Of a stretch of DNA of 64,000 nt, positions 28,250 to 37,876 are shown piece by piece. The stretch comes from Pseudomonadota bacterium (GTDB lineage Bacteria; Desulfobacterota; Desulfovibrionia; Desulfovibrionales; Desulfovibrionaceae), in NCBI GenBank assembly GCA_018817515.1, contig JAHIUD010000004.1:1-64000 (forward strand), in the 5' to 3' direction. How positions within the stretch are numbered: the first letter of the stretch is position 1; each line of letters opens with the position of its first letter. The translations under genes and the position numbers were made by a program. Below the pieces are notes generated by a model that saw nothing but the letters and a program-made list of their open reading frames with translations, did not search any database and was not told where the DNA came from.

Positions 28250-29872
28250 CTACTTGGACTTGTCGTGCTTGCCGCCGGGCTGGGGCCACTTCTGCGGATC
28301 GTCCTTGAAGAGCTTGTAGTTGATGGAGTCCACAAGCGCCTGCCAGCTGGCCTCGATGATGTTGTGCGACACGCCGACGGTGGTCCAGCGGTCCTGCTTG
28401 TCGCCGGACTCGATGAGCACGCGCACGAAGGAGGCCGTGCCGCCGCCGTCCTTGTTGGCGATGGACATGACGCGCACCTTGAAGTCGAGCAGGCGCATCT
28501 GGGCCAGGGTGGGGTAGGAGGGCTCCAGCGCCCGGCGCAGGGCCACGTCCAGCGCGTTCACCGGACCGTGTCCCGTGGCCGCCGTATGCGCCACCTCGCC
28601 GCGCACCTGGAGCATCACCGTGGCCTCGGAGAAGGGCTCCTTCTCCTCATTCACGGCGTCGAGCACACGGTAGTTCACCAGTTGGAAGTAGCGCTTGCTC
28701 CAGCCCATCATGCGGAAGAAGAGGATCTCGTAGCTGGCCTCGGCCACGGAGTATTCGTAGCCCAGAGTCTCGCGGCGCTTGAGTTCGGCCAGGAGGTCCA
28801 TGACCGAGGGGTCGTCCTTGTCCAGGTCGTAGCCGTACTGCTTGGCCTTGAACAGGATGTTGCTGCGCCCGGCCAGGTCGGAGAGCAGCACGCGGTTGAC
28901 GTTGCCCACCAGCTCGGGCCGGACGTGCTCGTAGGTTTCCGGGTTCTTGACCACGGCGCTGACATGCACCCCGGCCTTGTGCGCAAAGGCCGAGCCGCCC
29001 ACGTAAGGCTGGTGCGGGAAGGGCCGCAGGTTCACTGTCTCGGCCACGTAGTGGGCCACTTTGGTGAGCTTTTCGAGGTTCTCCTTGCCGATGCAGGAGA
29101 CGCCCATCTTGAGCTCCAGGCTGGGGATGATGGAGCAGAGGTTGGCGTTGCCGCAGCGCTCGCCGTAGCCGTTCACCGTGCCCTGCACCTGCACCGCGCC
29201 CAGGCGCACGGCCTCCAGCGAATTGGCCACGGCCAGCTCGGAGTCGTTGTGGGTGTGGATGCCAAGGGCCGCGCCGGGCAGCTCCTTTTGGACCCGCGCG
29301 AGGATGGGCGCCAGCTCATGGGTCATGGTGCCGCCGTTGGTGTCGCAGAGCACCAGCACATCGGCCCCGGCCTTGTGGGCGGCCTTGAGGGCCGTCAGGG
29401 CATACTCCGGGTTGGCCTTGAAGCCGTCGAAGAAGTGCTCGGCGTCGAAGAACAGCTCGCGCACGCCGGGGCGCAGGGCGGCCAGGCTGCCGCTGATGAG
29501 TTCCAGGTTGCGCGGCAGCGTCACGCGCAGGGCGTGGCTCACATGGAAGTCCCAGGTCTTGCCGAAGATGGTCGCCACCTCCACCCCGGAGTCCAGGATG
29601 GCCTTGAGGTTCGGGTCGCTCTCCGGCGTGGTCTTGTTGTTGTGGGTGCTGCCAAAGGCCGCCACGCGGGCGTTCTTCAGGTTGTAGTTCTTGATTTCCT
29701 TGAAGAACTGCTTGTCCGTGGCGTTGGAGCCGGGCCAGCCGCCCTCGATATAGTGCAGCCCCAGTTCGTCCAGCTTGCAGGCGATGCGGATCTTGTCCTC
29801 GGTGGTGAGGTTGAGTTCTTCTGCCTGGGTGCCGTCCCTGAGGGTCGTATCGTAGATGCTGGCCTGGCGCAT
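28250..29872 (-). CDS. cimA: (R)-citramalate synthase
   Basis: Condenses acetyl-CoA with pyruvate, starting a threonine-independent route to isoleucine. The 540-residue protein has the catalytic start [17 protein letters not shown], a HMGL-like barrel with [15 protein letters not shown] and [15 protein letters not shown], and a C-terminal regulatory LeuA-dimer domain. The EELNLT spacing and the overall length match the CimA branch and not 2-isopropylmalate synthase, which is encoded separately at 39445-40998. It follows lysC by 4 bases. LeuCD and LeuB encoded in this window could catalyse the next steps, as these enzymes accept both substrates in some bacteria. Confidence 0.93.
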   Translation of the reverse strand: MRQASIYDTTLRDGTQAEELNLTTEDKIRIACKLDELGLHYIEGGWPGSNATDKQFFKEIKNYNLKNARVAAFGSTHNNKTTPESDPNLKAILDSGVEVATIFGKTWDFHVSHALRVTLPRNLELISGSLAALRPGVRELFFDAEHFFDGFKANPEYALTALKAAHKAGADVLVLCDTNGGTMTHELAPILARVQKELPGAALGIHTHNDSELAVANSLEAVRLGAVQVQGTVNGYGERCGNANLCSIIPSLELKMGVSCIGKENLEKLTKVAHYVAETVNLRPFPHQPYVGGSAFAHKAGVHVSAVVKNPETYEHVRPELVGNVNRVLLSDLAGRSNILFKAKQYGYDLDKDDPSVMDLLAELKRRETLGYEYSVAEASYEILFFRMMGWSKRYFQLVNYRVLDAVNEEKEPFSEATVMLQVRGEVAHTAATGHGPVNALDVALRRALEPSYPTLAQMRLLDFKVRVMSIANKDGGGTASFVRVLIESGDKQDRWTTVGVSHNIIEASWQALVDSINYKLFKDDPQKWPQPGGKHDKSK

Positions 29873-29876
29873 GGTC

Positions 29877-31103
29877 CTATCCTACCTGGTATTGTCCGAC
29901 AAAGGTCTGGTGCAGGGTGCGCACCGCGAGTTCCGTGTACTTGTCCTCGATGAGGCAGGTCAGCTTGATTTCCGAGGTGCTGATCATGAGGATGTTGATG
30001 TTCTCGTCGCGCAGGGCGCGGAAGGCCTGGGCCGCCACGCCGGAATGGTTGCGCATGCCCACGCCGATGACCGAGACCTTGGCCACGTCCCTGTCCGAAA
30101 GCAGGGCCAGGTAGCCGATCTCAGCCTTGAGGCCCTCCATGAGCTTCAGGGTGTCGGGCAGGTCGGAGCGGGGCACGGTGAAGGTGATGTCCGTGCGGCC
30201 CTCGCGGCTGGGGTTCTGCACGATCATGTCCACCAGGATTCTCTTCTCGGCGATGGGCGTGAAGATAGCGGCGCACACGCCGGGCTCGTCGAGCACGCCG
30301 ACCACGGTGACCTGGGCCTGATCCTTATCGTAGGCGACGCCGGCGACCTTGACGGATTCCATGACTGCTTCCTCCTGGGTGACTATCGTGCCGGGCTCGT
30401 CGCTGAAGGTCGAGCGCACATGCACCGTGACGTTGTATTTCTTGGCGAACTCAACCGAGCGGATCTGGAGCACCTTGGCGCCCATGCTGGCCATCTCCAG
30501 CATCTCGTCGTAGGAGATGCGGTCGAGCTTTCTGGCCTCGGCGCACATGTTCGGGTCGGTGGTGAAAACGCCCGGAACGTCGGTGTAGATCTCGCACACC
30601 TCGGCCTGGAGCGCGGCAGCCACGGCCACGGCCGAGGTGTCCGAACCGCCCCGGCCAAGAGTCGTGATGCGGTCGTTTGCGTCCACGCCCTGGAATCCCG
30701 CCACAACCAGCACGTCGTAGTCCTCCAGCATGGCCACCAGCTTTTCGGAGTCGATGCTCTCGATGCGGGCCTTGCCGTAGGCGCTATTGCTGATGATGGG
30801 CACCTGGAAACCGAGCACGGAGCGGCAGTTGATGCCCTCGTCCTTGGCCATCATGGCGAACAGCGCCACGGAGATCTGCTCGCCGGTGGAGACCAGGCTG
30901 TCGAGTTCGGCCAGGTCAGGAGCGGGCGACCACTCCTTGGCCAGGGCCAGGAGCCGGTTGGTCTCTCCGGCCATGGCCGAGAGCACCACGATGACTTTGT
31001 CGCCTGCCGCCAAGGGGCGGCGAACATTGTTCAGCACCTGCTTCATGCACTCGAGATTGCGCACGGAGGTGCCACCGAATTTCTGGACCACGATGTTCTT
31101 CAT
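29877..31103 (-). CDS. lysC: Aspartate kinase
   Basis: Phosphorylates aspartate, the first step to lysine, methionine, threonine and diaminopimelate. The 408-residue product has the kinase core VQKFGGTSVRN at the N-terminus, VVAGFQGVDANDRITTLGRGGSDT in part, and two C-terminal ACT domains (from about residue 265) that bind feedback amino acids. The start is ATG 31103, which overlaps the tsaE stop as ATGA. The frame is open further upstream but only within tsaE. It is followed by cimA after 4 bases. Confidence 0.95.
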   Translation of the reverse strand: MKNIVVQKFGGTSVRNLECMKQVLNNVRRPLAAGDKVIVVLSAMAGETNRLLALAKEWSPAPDLAELDSLVSTGEQISVALFAMMAKDEGINCRSVLGFQVPIISNSAYGKARIESIDSEKLVAMLEDYDVLVVAGFQGVDANDRITTLGRGGSDTSAVAVAAALQAEVCEIYTDVPGVFTTDPNMCAEARKLDRISYDEMLEMASMGAKVLQIRSVEFAKKYNVTVHVRSTFSDEPGTIVTQEEAVMESVKVAGVAYDKDQAQVTVVGVLDEPGVCAAIFTPIAEKRILVDMIVQNPSREGRTDITFTVPRSDLPDTLKLMEGLKAEIGYLALLSDRDVAKVSVIGVGMRNHSGVAAQAFRALRDENINILMISTSEIKLTCLIEDKYTELAVRTLHQTFVGQYQVG

Positions 31104-31597
31104 ACTGCGAAACCCTTCTGCCATTGGTTGAGCGCCGGTGCCAGGGACGTGAGCAGGCCGCTGGCCGCCTTTCCCCATGCACTGATTTCGAGCGCTCGTC
31201 CAGAGGGAACAGCCACCCATTCCACGCGCAGTGCCTCGTCAGGCCAGAGTTTTTCATCAACCCGGTCGATCCATTCGGCCACAAGCAGGGTGCCCGCAGA
31301 GCCGAGGAGTTCTTCGAATTCTTCAAGCGTGTGGGCCGAGTCCAGGCGATAGAGGTCGAAATGGGCCACCTGGGGCCTGGTGGGGTAGATGTTCACCAGA
31401 TTGAAGCTGGGGCTTGAGACCTCGGCATCTTCGGCCCCCGGCAGCGCGGAAACCAGCCCGCGCACCAGGGTGGTCTTGCCGGACCCGAGCGGGCCTTGGA
31501 GCAGCAGGGCCACGGGCGTGGCGGCCCCGGCCAGGCCGCGCCCCAGCGCCGCGCCCAGAAGCAGCGTGTCGTCGGGGCTCGGCAATAACAGCAGCAT
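31100..31597 (-). CDS. tsaE: tRNA t6A-modification ATPase TsaE
   Basis: Small ATPase of the threonylcarbamoyl-adenosine (t6A37) tRNA-modification complex with TsaB, TsaC and TsaD. The 165-residue product has Walker A GPLGSGKTTLVRGL, SSPSFNLVNIY and the Walker B-like region AHFDLYRL, followed by VAEWIDRV. The start is ATG 31597, one codon after a TTG; a GGTAGAG site precedes both. It lies 15 bases after the CBS gene and overlaps lysC by 4 bases. Confidence 0.93.
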   Translation of the reverse strand: MLLLLPSPDDTLLLGAALGRGLAGAATPVALLLQGPLGSGKTTLVRGLVSALPGAEDAEVSSPSFNLVNIYPTRPQVAHFDLYRLDSAHTLEEFEELLGSAGTLLVAEWIDRVDEKLWPDEALRVEWVAVPSGRALEISAWGKAASGLLTSLAPALNQWQKGFAV

Positions 31598-31612
31598 CAA
31601 CTCTACCTGGGC

Positions 31613-32071
31613 CTAGGGCTTCTGGCCCAGGAGGGTGCGCAGGATGTCCTCCTTGCCCACCACGCCGACGAGCTTGCCATCGGCCACCACGGGCAGGGTG
31701 AAGAGCTTTTCGTTGACCATGACCGTGGCGATCTCGTCGATGGGCGTCTGCGGGCTCACGGTCTTGGGGTCCTTGGTCATGGCCTGGGAGACCATGGTGG
31801 CGGCGATCTTCTGCATTTCGTGCTCAAAATCGTCGCGGCTGGACAGGGCGATGAAGCCGTCGAGCATGGCGAAGATCGAGGGCAGGGTGACCTGCTTCTG
31901 CTGCGCCACAAGGTCGCTCTGGCAAAGCACGCCGACGAGCTTGCCCTTGGCGTCGACCACCGGTGCGCCGTTGATCTTCTTGTCCAGGAGCAGGGTGGCG
32001 GCGGTGCGGATGTCTGTGTCCGGGGACAGGGTGAACGGTTCCGGGGTCATGATGTCGATGGCCTTCAGCAT
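31613..32071 (-). CDS. Two-CBS-domain protein
   Basis: Cytosolic 152-residue protein consisting only of a pair of CBS domains (a Bateman module). Typical motifs are AIDIMTPEPFTLSPDTDI, VDAKGKLVGVLCQSDL and VVADGKLVGVVGKEDILR. Such modules usually bind adenine nucleotides. AAGGAG lies upstream of ATG 32071 at a normal distance. It overlaps the end of nnr by 7 bases and precedes tsaE by 15 bases. What it regulates is unknown. Confidence 0.88.
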   Translation of the reverse strand: MLKAIDIMTPEPFTLSPDTDIRTAATLLLDKKINGAPVVDAKGKLVGVLCQSDLVAQQKQVTLPSIFAMLDGFIALSSRDDFEHEMQKIAATMVSQAMTKDPKTVSPQTPIDEIATVMVNEKLFTLPVVADGKLVGVVGKEDILRTLLGQKP

Positions 32072-33687
32072 GGGGCTTGCTCCTTGAGGACGTGTGGAAG
32101 TGTGTGGGCGATCTCGGAGGCGAGATTGCCCCGGGCCGGGAAATCATCCGCCAGGGCCAGGCCGCAGAGGCCGTGCCAGTAAACTCCGAGGCAGGCGGCA
32201 TGCAGGGGGGCGACGCCGCGCGCCAGAATTGCCGCGATGACTCCTGCCAGCACGTCGCCGGAGCCGCCCACGGCCAGGTTCGGGGCGACGATGGGCGAGA
32301 GGTGCAGCAGGTCGGCCTGGCCCACCAGGGTGCCCGCGCCCTTGAGCGTCAGCACCTGGGGATGCGTGGCCAGGAAGCGGTGCGCGGCCGCGACGCGGTC
32401 GGCCTGGACCTCGCCCATGCCCATGCCGAGCAGCCGCGCCATCTCGCCGGGGTGCGGGGTGAGCACCGCGTCCCGGGGCAGTTCAGCCATGATCCTGGGG
32501 TTCTGGGCCAGATGGTAAAGCGCATCGGCGTCGTAGATGCACGGGACGGCCCAGCCCTTGTCAAAGGCCTCGGCAAAGGCCCTGGGGAACAGGGCCAGGA
32601 AATCTGCGGCCTCCTTGTTGCGGCCCAGGCCCGGGCCGATGACCACGGCGTCGTAGCGGCCCAGGGTCGGAATGAGGGAGTCCATGCAGTCCGGGGTCCA
32701 GGTCGTGCCGTGGCCCAGGCCCAGGGCCATGATGTCCGGCATTCCGGCCTTGACCTCGGGCAGCACGCCGCGCGGACAGCCCACGGTGACGAGCCCGGCG
32801 CCGGCGCGCAGCGCGCCGAGGCCGCAGAGCTGGGCGGCGCCGGTAAGGCCCTCGCTGCCGCCCAGCACCAGCACGTGCCCGGCCCGGCCCTTGTGCATCT
32901 CTGCGGAAGGGGTGGGCAGCAGCCCGAAGAGGCGTTGGGTGAGCAGCACCTGACGCGGCGGAGAAGCGGCCATCACCGCGTGGGGAATGCCGATGGCGCG
33001 TGGCACCAGCGTGCCCACGAAGGGCGCGGCCAGGGGCAGGGCGCTGCCCAGCTTGGGGGCATGGAAGGCTACGGTGACGTCCGCGCGCACGGCCTCGGGC
33101 CGGGGTACGCCCGTGAGCCCGTCCAGGCCGGAGGGGCTGTCCAGGGCCAGCACAAAGCAGTTTTCGCCCAGGTCGTTCATGGCCTGCACCAGGGTCAGCG
33201 CCTCGGGCTTGAGCTCACCGCTGAAGCCCGTGCCCAGCAGGCCGTCGACGAGGATGTCCGGAGCTTCGCAGGCGCAGAGCGCGGACTTGGCGCGGGCAGG
33301 GGACAGGTAGTGGCAGGAGACGCCGGAGCGCCGGGCCAGGTCCAGGTGGTAGCGGGCCGCGCCCCGGTAGCCGGAGACGGGCCGGGTATGCAGCACCAGG
33401 GGGGCGGCCCCCTCGTCCAGCAGCCTGCGGGCCAGCACAAAGGCGTCGCCGCCATTGTTGCCGCCGCCAGCCACGAGCAGGACCTTGGCTTCGGAAAGCG
33501 ACCCGTAGGCCTTGCGCAAAACGCTCAGGGCCTCGGCCCCGGCATTCTCCATGAGCAGCTCGGCCTTGAGGCCGAAGTCACGGATGGCGGCCTGGTCCCA
33601 GGCGGCCATTTCCGCCGGTGTGGGCAGCGGCTCGAAAAGGTTCAGGGTTTTGGAGCAAGTGGTCGTGGCCGGTTCCGGCGTACGCAT
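32065..33687 (-). CDS. nnr: Bifunctional NAD(P)H-hydrate repair enzyme
   Basis: Fusion of NAD(P)HX epimerase (YjeF_N, about residues 15-225) and ADP/ATP-dependent NAD(P)HX dehydratase (about 240-535), which restores damaged nicotinamide cofactors. The N-terminal half shows LLMENAGAEAL, AGGGNNGGDAFVLARRL and DSPSGLDGLTG. The C-terminal half shows HKGRAGHVLVLGGSEGLTGA, TPHPGEMARLLG and the catalytic NLAVGGSGDVLAGVIAA. About 540 residues, as usual. Two adjacent ATGs (33690, 33687) follow GGAGG; 33687 has the better spacing. The long frame upstream of these codons has no ribosome site. It follows acpS by about 22 bases. Confidence 0.93.
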   Translation of the reverse strand: MRTPEPATTTCSKTLNLFEPLPTPAEMAAWDQAAIRDFGLKAELLMENAGAEALSVLRKAYGSLSEAKVLLVAGGGNNGGDAFVLARRLLDEGAAPLVLHTRPVSGYRGAARYHLDLARRSGVSCHYLSPARAKSALCACEAPDILVDGLLGTGFSGELKPEALTLVQAMNDLGENCFVLALDSPSGLDGLTGVPRPEAVRADVTVAFHAPKLGSALPLAAPFVGTLVPRAIGIPHAVMAASPPRQVLLTQRLFGLLPTPSAEMHKGRAGHVLVLGGSEGLTGAAQLCGLGALRAGAGLVTVGCPRGVLPEVKAGMPDIMALGLGHGTTWTPDCMDSLIPTLGRYDAVVIGPGLGRNKEAADFLALFPRAFAEAFDKGWAVPCIYDADALYHLAQNPRIMAELPRDAVLTPHPGEMARLLGMGMGEVQADRVAAAHRFLATHPQVLTLKGAGTLVGQADLLHLSPIVAPNLAVGGSGDVLAGVIAAILARGVAPLHAACLGVYWHGLCGLALADDFPARGNLASEIAHTLPHVLKEQAPC

Positions 33688-33709
33688 CATGTGCCTCCTT
33701 GCAGGCTCG

Positions 33710-34129
33710 CTATGGGCTCTGACAGGGCGTGGGCGAGCTCGGGGAAAGCTGGGGCGCACCCTCCAGGATCACGGTGGCGGCGGCGATGTCGCGGCCATGG
33801 GTCAGGGAAATATGCATCCTTTGTACGCCCATTGCGTCGGCAATTTCAAGGGCTTTGCCATGCAGTTTGAGCGTCGGGGCGCCGGAGGGCAGGGGAACGA
33901 CCTCGATGCTGGCCAGGGTGACCCCCTGGGCAAAGCCCGTGCCCAGGGCCTTTGCGGCGGCCTCCTTGGCGGCGAAGCGCGCGGCAACGTAGGGCGCGGG
34001 GTTGTTCTTCGGCATGCCCGCAGCCTCGGCCCCGGTGAGCACGCGGCTGATGAAGCGCGCGCCGAAACGCTCCAGGGAGTCGCGGATGCGGGAAAGCTCC
34101 GCCACGTCGAGGCCGACGCCCAGAATCAT
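33710..34129 (-). CDS. acpS: Holo-[acyl-carrier-protein] synthase
   Basis: Transfers 4'-phosphopantetheine from CoA to apo-ACP for fatty-acid synthesis. The 139-residue protein starts [14 protein letters not shown] with the magnesium-binding Asp, and has [15 protein letters not shown] and [15 protein letters not shown]. It has about ten extra Pro/Ser-rich residues at the C-terminus compared with typical AcpS. The start ATG 34129 follows GGGAG. It lies 9 bases after pdxJ; the pdxJ-acpS pair is common in proteobacteria. Confidence 0.95.
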   Translation of the reverse strand: MILGVGLDVAELSRIRDSLERFGARFISRVLTGAEAAGMPKNNPAPYVAARFAAKEAAAKALGTGFAQGVTLASIEVVPLPSGAPTLKLHGKALEIADAMGVQRMHISLTHGRDIAAATVILEGAPQLSPSSPTPCQSP

Positions 34130-34138
34130 CGGCGCTCC

Positions 34139-34864
34139 CTAGTCCACGAAGCCGAGCAGGATGTCGGCCATGTCGCGGGTGGCCTGGCGCAGGCCGATGT
34201 AGGCGGCGCGGGAAACGATGCTGTGGCCGATGGAATACTCGCAAATGCCCGGCACCTGCGCGAAGGCCAGCACGTTGACGTAGTTCAGGCCGTGGCCCAG
34301 GTTGACCTTGAGCCCCAGGCCCTGGGCGTGGCGGATGCCCGTGAGGATCTTCTCCAGCTCGGCCTGGCGCGCGGCCTGGCTCACGGCGTCGGCGTAGTGT
34401 CCGGTGTGGATCTCGATGAACTGCGCGCCGGTGCGGCTGGCGGCCTCGATCTGGGCCGGGTCGGCGTCGATGAACAGGCTGGCTTCGATGTCCTGGGCCA
34501 GCAGCGGGGCCAGGTAGGCCGAGAGCTCGCCCTCGCGGCCCACGCAGTTGAGGCCGCCCTCGGTGGTCAGCTCCTGGCGCTTTTCCGGCACCAGGCATAC
34601 GGTGTCCGGGCGGATGCGCAGGGCGATGTCCTGCATCTCGGCCGTGGCGGCCATCTCCAGGTTGAGTTTGGTGTTCACCGTGCGGCGCAGGATCTCCACG
34701 TCGCGGTCCTGGATGTGCCTGCGGTCCTCGCGCAGGTGCACGATGATGCCTGTGGCGCCGCCCAGCTCGGCCTCGTGGGCCCCCAGGACAGGGTCAGGCT
34801 CCCGGCCCAGGCGGGCCTGGCGCAGGGTGGCGATGTGGTCGACGTTGACGCAGAGAAAGGGCAT
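34139..34864 (-). CDS. pdxJ: Pyridoxine 5'-phosphate synthase
   Basis: Final enzyme of the DXP-dependent vitamin B6 pathway, joining deoxyxylulose phosphate with aminoacetone phosphate. The 241-residue length and the motifs [51 protein letters not shown] and GHGLNYVNV are standard. GGAGG lies 7 bases before ATG 34864. It leads the eight-gene minus-strand operon. Confidence 0.96.
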   Translation of the reverse strand: MPFLCVNVDHIATLRQARLGREPDPVLGAHEAELGGATGIIVHLREDRRHIQDRDVEILRRTVNTKLNLEMAATAEMQDIALRIRPDTVCLVPEKRQELTTEGGLNCVGREGELSAYLAPLLAQDIEASLFIDADPAQIEAASRTGAQFIEIHTGHYADAVSQAARQAELEKILTGIRHAQGLGLKVNLGHGLNYVNVLAFAQVPGICEYSIGHSIVSRAAYIGLRQATRDMADILLGFVD

Positions 34865-34896
34865 GCATACCTCCAGCGATTGCTTGAACCATCGAA

Positions 34897-34925
34897 ATAT
34901 TACGCCTTCCGGTGGGCAAAGGCAA
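34897..34925 (-). promoter_or_regulatory. Promoter of the pdxJ operon
   Basis: TTGCCT (34920-34925) and TAATAT (34897-34902) are 17 bases apart on the minus strand. Transcription would start near 34890, about 26 bases before the pdxJ ATG. Confidence 0.6.
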
Positions 34926-34960
34926 CAGGCCGACCGACCCGGGACGCAGGCGTCCTCTCG

Positions 34961-34989
34961 TTGACATCAGAGCTTGGTGAATGTACCCC
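34961..34989 (+). promoter_or_regulatory. Possible promoter of ugd
   Basis: TTGACA (34961-34966) is perfect; 17 bases later TACCCC (34984-34989) is a poor -10. It lies about 45 bases before the ugd start. Confidence 0.3.
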
Positions 34990-35033
34990 AAGGCGGTCAA
35001 TACGAACAGTTTCGCGCACCGCGAGGAGAATAT

Positions 35034-36371
35034 ATGAACGTATGCATCGTCGGCACCGGCTACGTGGGGCTCGTCACCGCGGCCTGCCTGTCTGAAATGG
35101 GCAACCACGTGCGTTGCGTGGACAAGAGCCCCAAGGTTGTGGAGACCTTGCGCGCCGGAAGCATCCATATCTTCGAGCCCGGGCTTGAGGAGCTGGTGCG
35201 CCGCAACTTCGCCGAGGGCCGCCTGGCCTTCACCACCAGCCTGGCTGACGGCCTGTCCTTTGACGGCTCGGGAGCGGAGTTCGCCTTTGTCTGCGTGGGC
35301 ACGCCGTCTGGCGACGACGGGGTCTGCGACCTCTGCTACGTCGACGCCGTGGCCGAGGAGATCGGCCGCACGGTGAGCGCCCCGCTCATCGTCATCAACA
35401 AGTCCACCGTGCCCGTGGGCACCGCCGACCGCGTGCGCGCCATCATCACCCGCGAGCTTGCCGCGCGCGGGGCCGAGGTCGAGTTCGACGTGGTGTCCAA
35501 CCCGGAATTTTTGAAAGAGGGCGACGCCGTGCAGGACTTCATGAAGCCCGACCGCGTCATCGTGGGCACCGAGAACCCCAAGAGCGCGGAGATGCTGAAG
35601 GCGCTTTACGCGCCCTTCGCCCGCAGCCGCGAAAAGCTCATCATCATGGGCGTGCGCAGTGCGGAGATGACCAAGTACGCGGCCAACTGCATGCTCGCTA
35701 CCAAGATCAGCTTCATCAACGAGGTGGCCAACATCTGCGAGCGCGTGGGCGCGGACGTTTCCGAGGTGCGCCTCGGCATCGGCAGCGACCACCGCATCGG
35801 CTACAATTTCATCTACCCCGGCGTGGGCTACGGCGGCTCCTGCTTTCCCAAGGACGTGAAGGCCTTTCTGGCCACGGCGCGCGAGGCCGGCTACGAGGCC
35901 GGGCTCATCAGGTCCGTGGACGAGGTCAATGACCGGCAGAAGGTCGTGCTGGCCCAGAAGGTCCTGGCGCATTTCGCTCCGCTGGGCGGCGTGGCCGGGC
36001 GGACCCTGGCCCTGTGGGGGCTGGCCTTCAAGGCCAATACCGACGACGTGCGCGAGGCCCCGGCCTTCGACATCATCCGCGAGCTGACGGCCCAGGGCAT
36101 GCGCGTCAAGGCCTTTGACCCCGTGGCGGCCAAGCGCGCCCAGGCCGAGCTCTCCGGCAACGGCCTGGTGGAACTGGTGGAGACCCAGTACGACGCCCTG
36201 GAAGGCGCCGACGCCCTGGCCGTTGTCACGGACTGGAACCAGTTCCGCAACCCGGACTTCGCGGGCATCGCCCGCAAGCTTGCCGAGCCGGTGATCTTTG
36301 ACGGCCGCAACCTGTATTCCCGCTCGCTTCTCTCGCGCTTCGGGCTCAAGCACTACGGCATCGGGCGCTAG
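35034..36371 (+). CDS. ugd: UDP-glucose 6-dehydrogenase
   Basis: NAD-dependent enzyme producing UDP-glucuronate for capsule, LPS or exopolysaccharide. The 445-residue protein begins MNVCIVGTGYVGLVTAACL (Rossmann loop), has VSNPEFLKEGDAVQDFM and the catalytic cysteine in YPGVGYGGSCFPKD (residue about 268), and ends with the C-terminal UDP-binding domain. The start is ATG 35034 with GAGGAG 6-7 bases upstream; the frame is open for 20 more codons without a ribosome site. It appears monocistronic. Confidence 0.96.
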   Translation: MNVCIVGTGYVGLVTAACLSEMGNHVRCVDKSPKVVETLRAGSIHIFEPGLEELVRRNFAEGRLAFTTSLADGLSFDGSGAEFAFVCVGTPSGDDGVCDLCYVDAVAEEIGRTVSAPLIVINKSTVPVGTADRVRAIITRELAARGAEVEFDVVSNPEFLKEGDAVQDFMKPDRVIVGTENPKSAEMLKALYAPFARSREKLIIMGVRSAEMTKYAANCMLATKISFINEVANICERVGADVSEVRLGIGSDHRIGYNFIYPGVGYGGSCFPKDVKAFLATAREAGYEAGLIRSVDEVNDRQKVVLAQKVLAHFAPLGGVAGRTLALWGLAFKANTDDVREAPAFDIIRELTAQGMRVKAFDPVAAKRAQAELSGNGLVELVETQYDALEGADALAVVTDWNQFRNPDFAGIARKLAEPVIFDGRNLYSRSLLSRFGLKHYGIGR

Positions 36372-36427
36372 CCCGAGGTAAGGCGATTTTTCCTTTGCCC
36401 GCATCTTACGGTGAGGAGGTGTTTGAC

Positions 36428-37768
36428 ATGAGCGCTTCCAAGCAAGCTCCCATCGAAATCCTCATGCATCCGTTCAACCGCTTTTTCAAGACTTCCGCCT
36501 CGGGCGGGCTGGTGCTTCTGGCCTGCACGGCCATCGCCATGGTCTGGGCCAATTCCCCGTGGAGTGCCTCTTACTCCCAGTTCAGGGAAGTGCCCCTGAG
36601 CCTCGGGTTTGCGGACCAGACGCTTTCGCTGTCGCTCAAACATTGGGTGAACGATGGCGTCATGGCTGTGTTTTTCTTCGTCGTCGGGCTGGAGATCAAG
36701 CGCGAGTTGCTGGTGGGAGAGCTTTCCACGGCCAGGAAGGCGCTTCTGCCCATCGTTGCGGCCATAGGCGGCATGCTTGCTCCTGCGGCGCTTTATCTCG
36801 TTTTTAATTCGGGAACTCCACACGCTGCTGGCTGGGGTGTGCCCATCACCACTGACATCGCCTTCGCACTGGGCATCCTTTCCCTGTTTGGCCGCCGTGT
36901 TCCTGTGAGCCTCAAGGTGTTCCTGACGGCGGTGGCCATCGCAGATGACATGAGCGCGGTGCTGGTCATCGCGCTGTTCTACACGGCCAATCTCTCGCTG
37001 TCGCAACTTGGCCTCGGTCTGGCGTTGCTCGCGCTCATGGCGGCGGCCAACGCCCTTGGCGTCCGTAAGCCTTTGGTCTACCTGTTGCTCGGCGTTGGCG
37101 CGTGGCTTTTGTTTTTCCATTCCGGTGTACACGCCACAGTCTCCGGCGTCATCGCTGCCATGGCCATCCCAGCCAGGTCAAAGAGCAGCTCCAAGGATTT
37201 TCTCACCCGTTGTTGTAGCATTTTGGAAGAATACCAAGCCCTATTGAGCGCGGACAGGGGCAGTATGCTGGAAAGTAAGCGCCAGCCGATACTCCTGCAG
37301 ACTTTGCGCGAGACATGCCGGGATGCCGAGACCCCATTGCAGAGCATAGAGGCAGTGTTGCACCCTTGGGTGGCGTTCCTTGTCATGCCCCTGTTCGCGC
37401 TGGTCAATGCAGGCGTGGCCCTTCCAGCGGACATGGCTCAGGCCTTGGCTCAGCCTGTGAATCTGGGCATCTTATGCGGCCTGATGCTCGGCAAGCCGCT
37501 TGGCGTGTGCCTTGCCGCCGCTGTGATGATGTCCACGGGCCTGGCGCCCAGGCCGGAGGGCGTCACTTGGCGCCACATGCTGGGGGCCGGTTGCCTCGCC
37601 GGGATTGGCTTCACCATGTCCATCTTCATCGCCGAGCTGGCGTTTTCCGATCAGGCGGTCAAGGATTCTGCCAAGATCGGCATCCTTGGGGGCTCCTTCG
37701 TGTCCGCCGTGCTTGGCTGGCTGGTTCTGCGCGGCGCGCCGGAAATCGACTCCCAAGTTGAATCCTGA
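36428..37768 (+). CDS. nhaA: Na+/H+ antiporter NhaA
   Basis: Inner-membrane antiporter exporting Na+ for protons. The 446-residue protein has about twelve hydrophobic helices, the ion-binding aspartate pair in TAVAIADDMSAVLVI, VNDGVMAVFFFVVGLEIKRE and LGAGCLAGIGFTMSIFIAEL. A hydrophilic loop of about 50 residues (around 250-300, ending before LQSIEAVLHPWVAF) is common in longer NhaA forms. GGAGG lies about 9 bases before ATG 36428, which decides this start over the upstream in-frame ATG at 36395. GC at third positions is slightly lower than in the neighbours. Confidence 0.95.
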   Translation: MSASKQAPIEILMHPFNRFFKTSASGGLVLLACTAIAMVWANSPWSASYSQFREVPLSLGFADQTLSLSLKHWVNDGVMAVFFFVVGLEIKRELLVGELSTARKALLPIVAAIGGMLAPAALYLVFNSGTPHAAGWGVPITTDIAFALGILSLFGRRVPVSLKVFLTAVAIADDMSAVLVIALFYTANLSLSQLGLGLALLALMAAANALGVRKPLVYLLLGVGAWLLFFHSGVHATVSGVIAAMAIPARSKSSSKDFLTRCCSILEEYQALLSADRGSMLESKRQPILLQTLRETCRDAETPLQSIEAVLHPWVAFLVMPLFALVNAGVALPADMAQALAQPVNLGILCGLMLGKPLGVCLAAAVMMSTGLAPRPEGVTWRHMLGAGCLAGIGFTMSIFIAELAFSDQAVKDSAKIGILGGSFVSAVLGWLVLRGAPEIDSQVES

Positions 37769-37802
37769 GGTTGCGCCAGGGCCTGCCGCAAGCGCATCGT
37801 TG

Positions 37803-37831
37803 TTGACCTTGCGCGCAATGGCGGGTAATTC
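37803..37831 (+). promoter_or_regulatory. Candidate promoter of psd-pssA
   Basis: TTGACC (37803-37808) and TAATTC (37826-37831) are 17 bases apart. Transcription would begin near 37838, about 39 bases before the psd ATG. Confidence 0.5.
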
Positions 37832-37876
37832 ACTACTGCCGGAGTACGCACACGACCCCTAAGGAGACCTAAGCGC

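Noticed and set aside
28250-29872. Second 2-isopropylmalate synthase
   Set aside because: Sequence signatures ([11 protein letters not shown], long spacing) and the lysC neighbour fit citramalate synthase; true leuA is at 39445.
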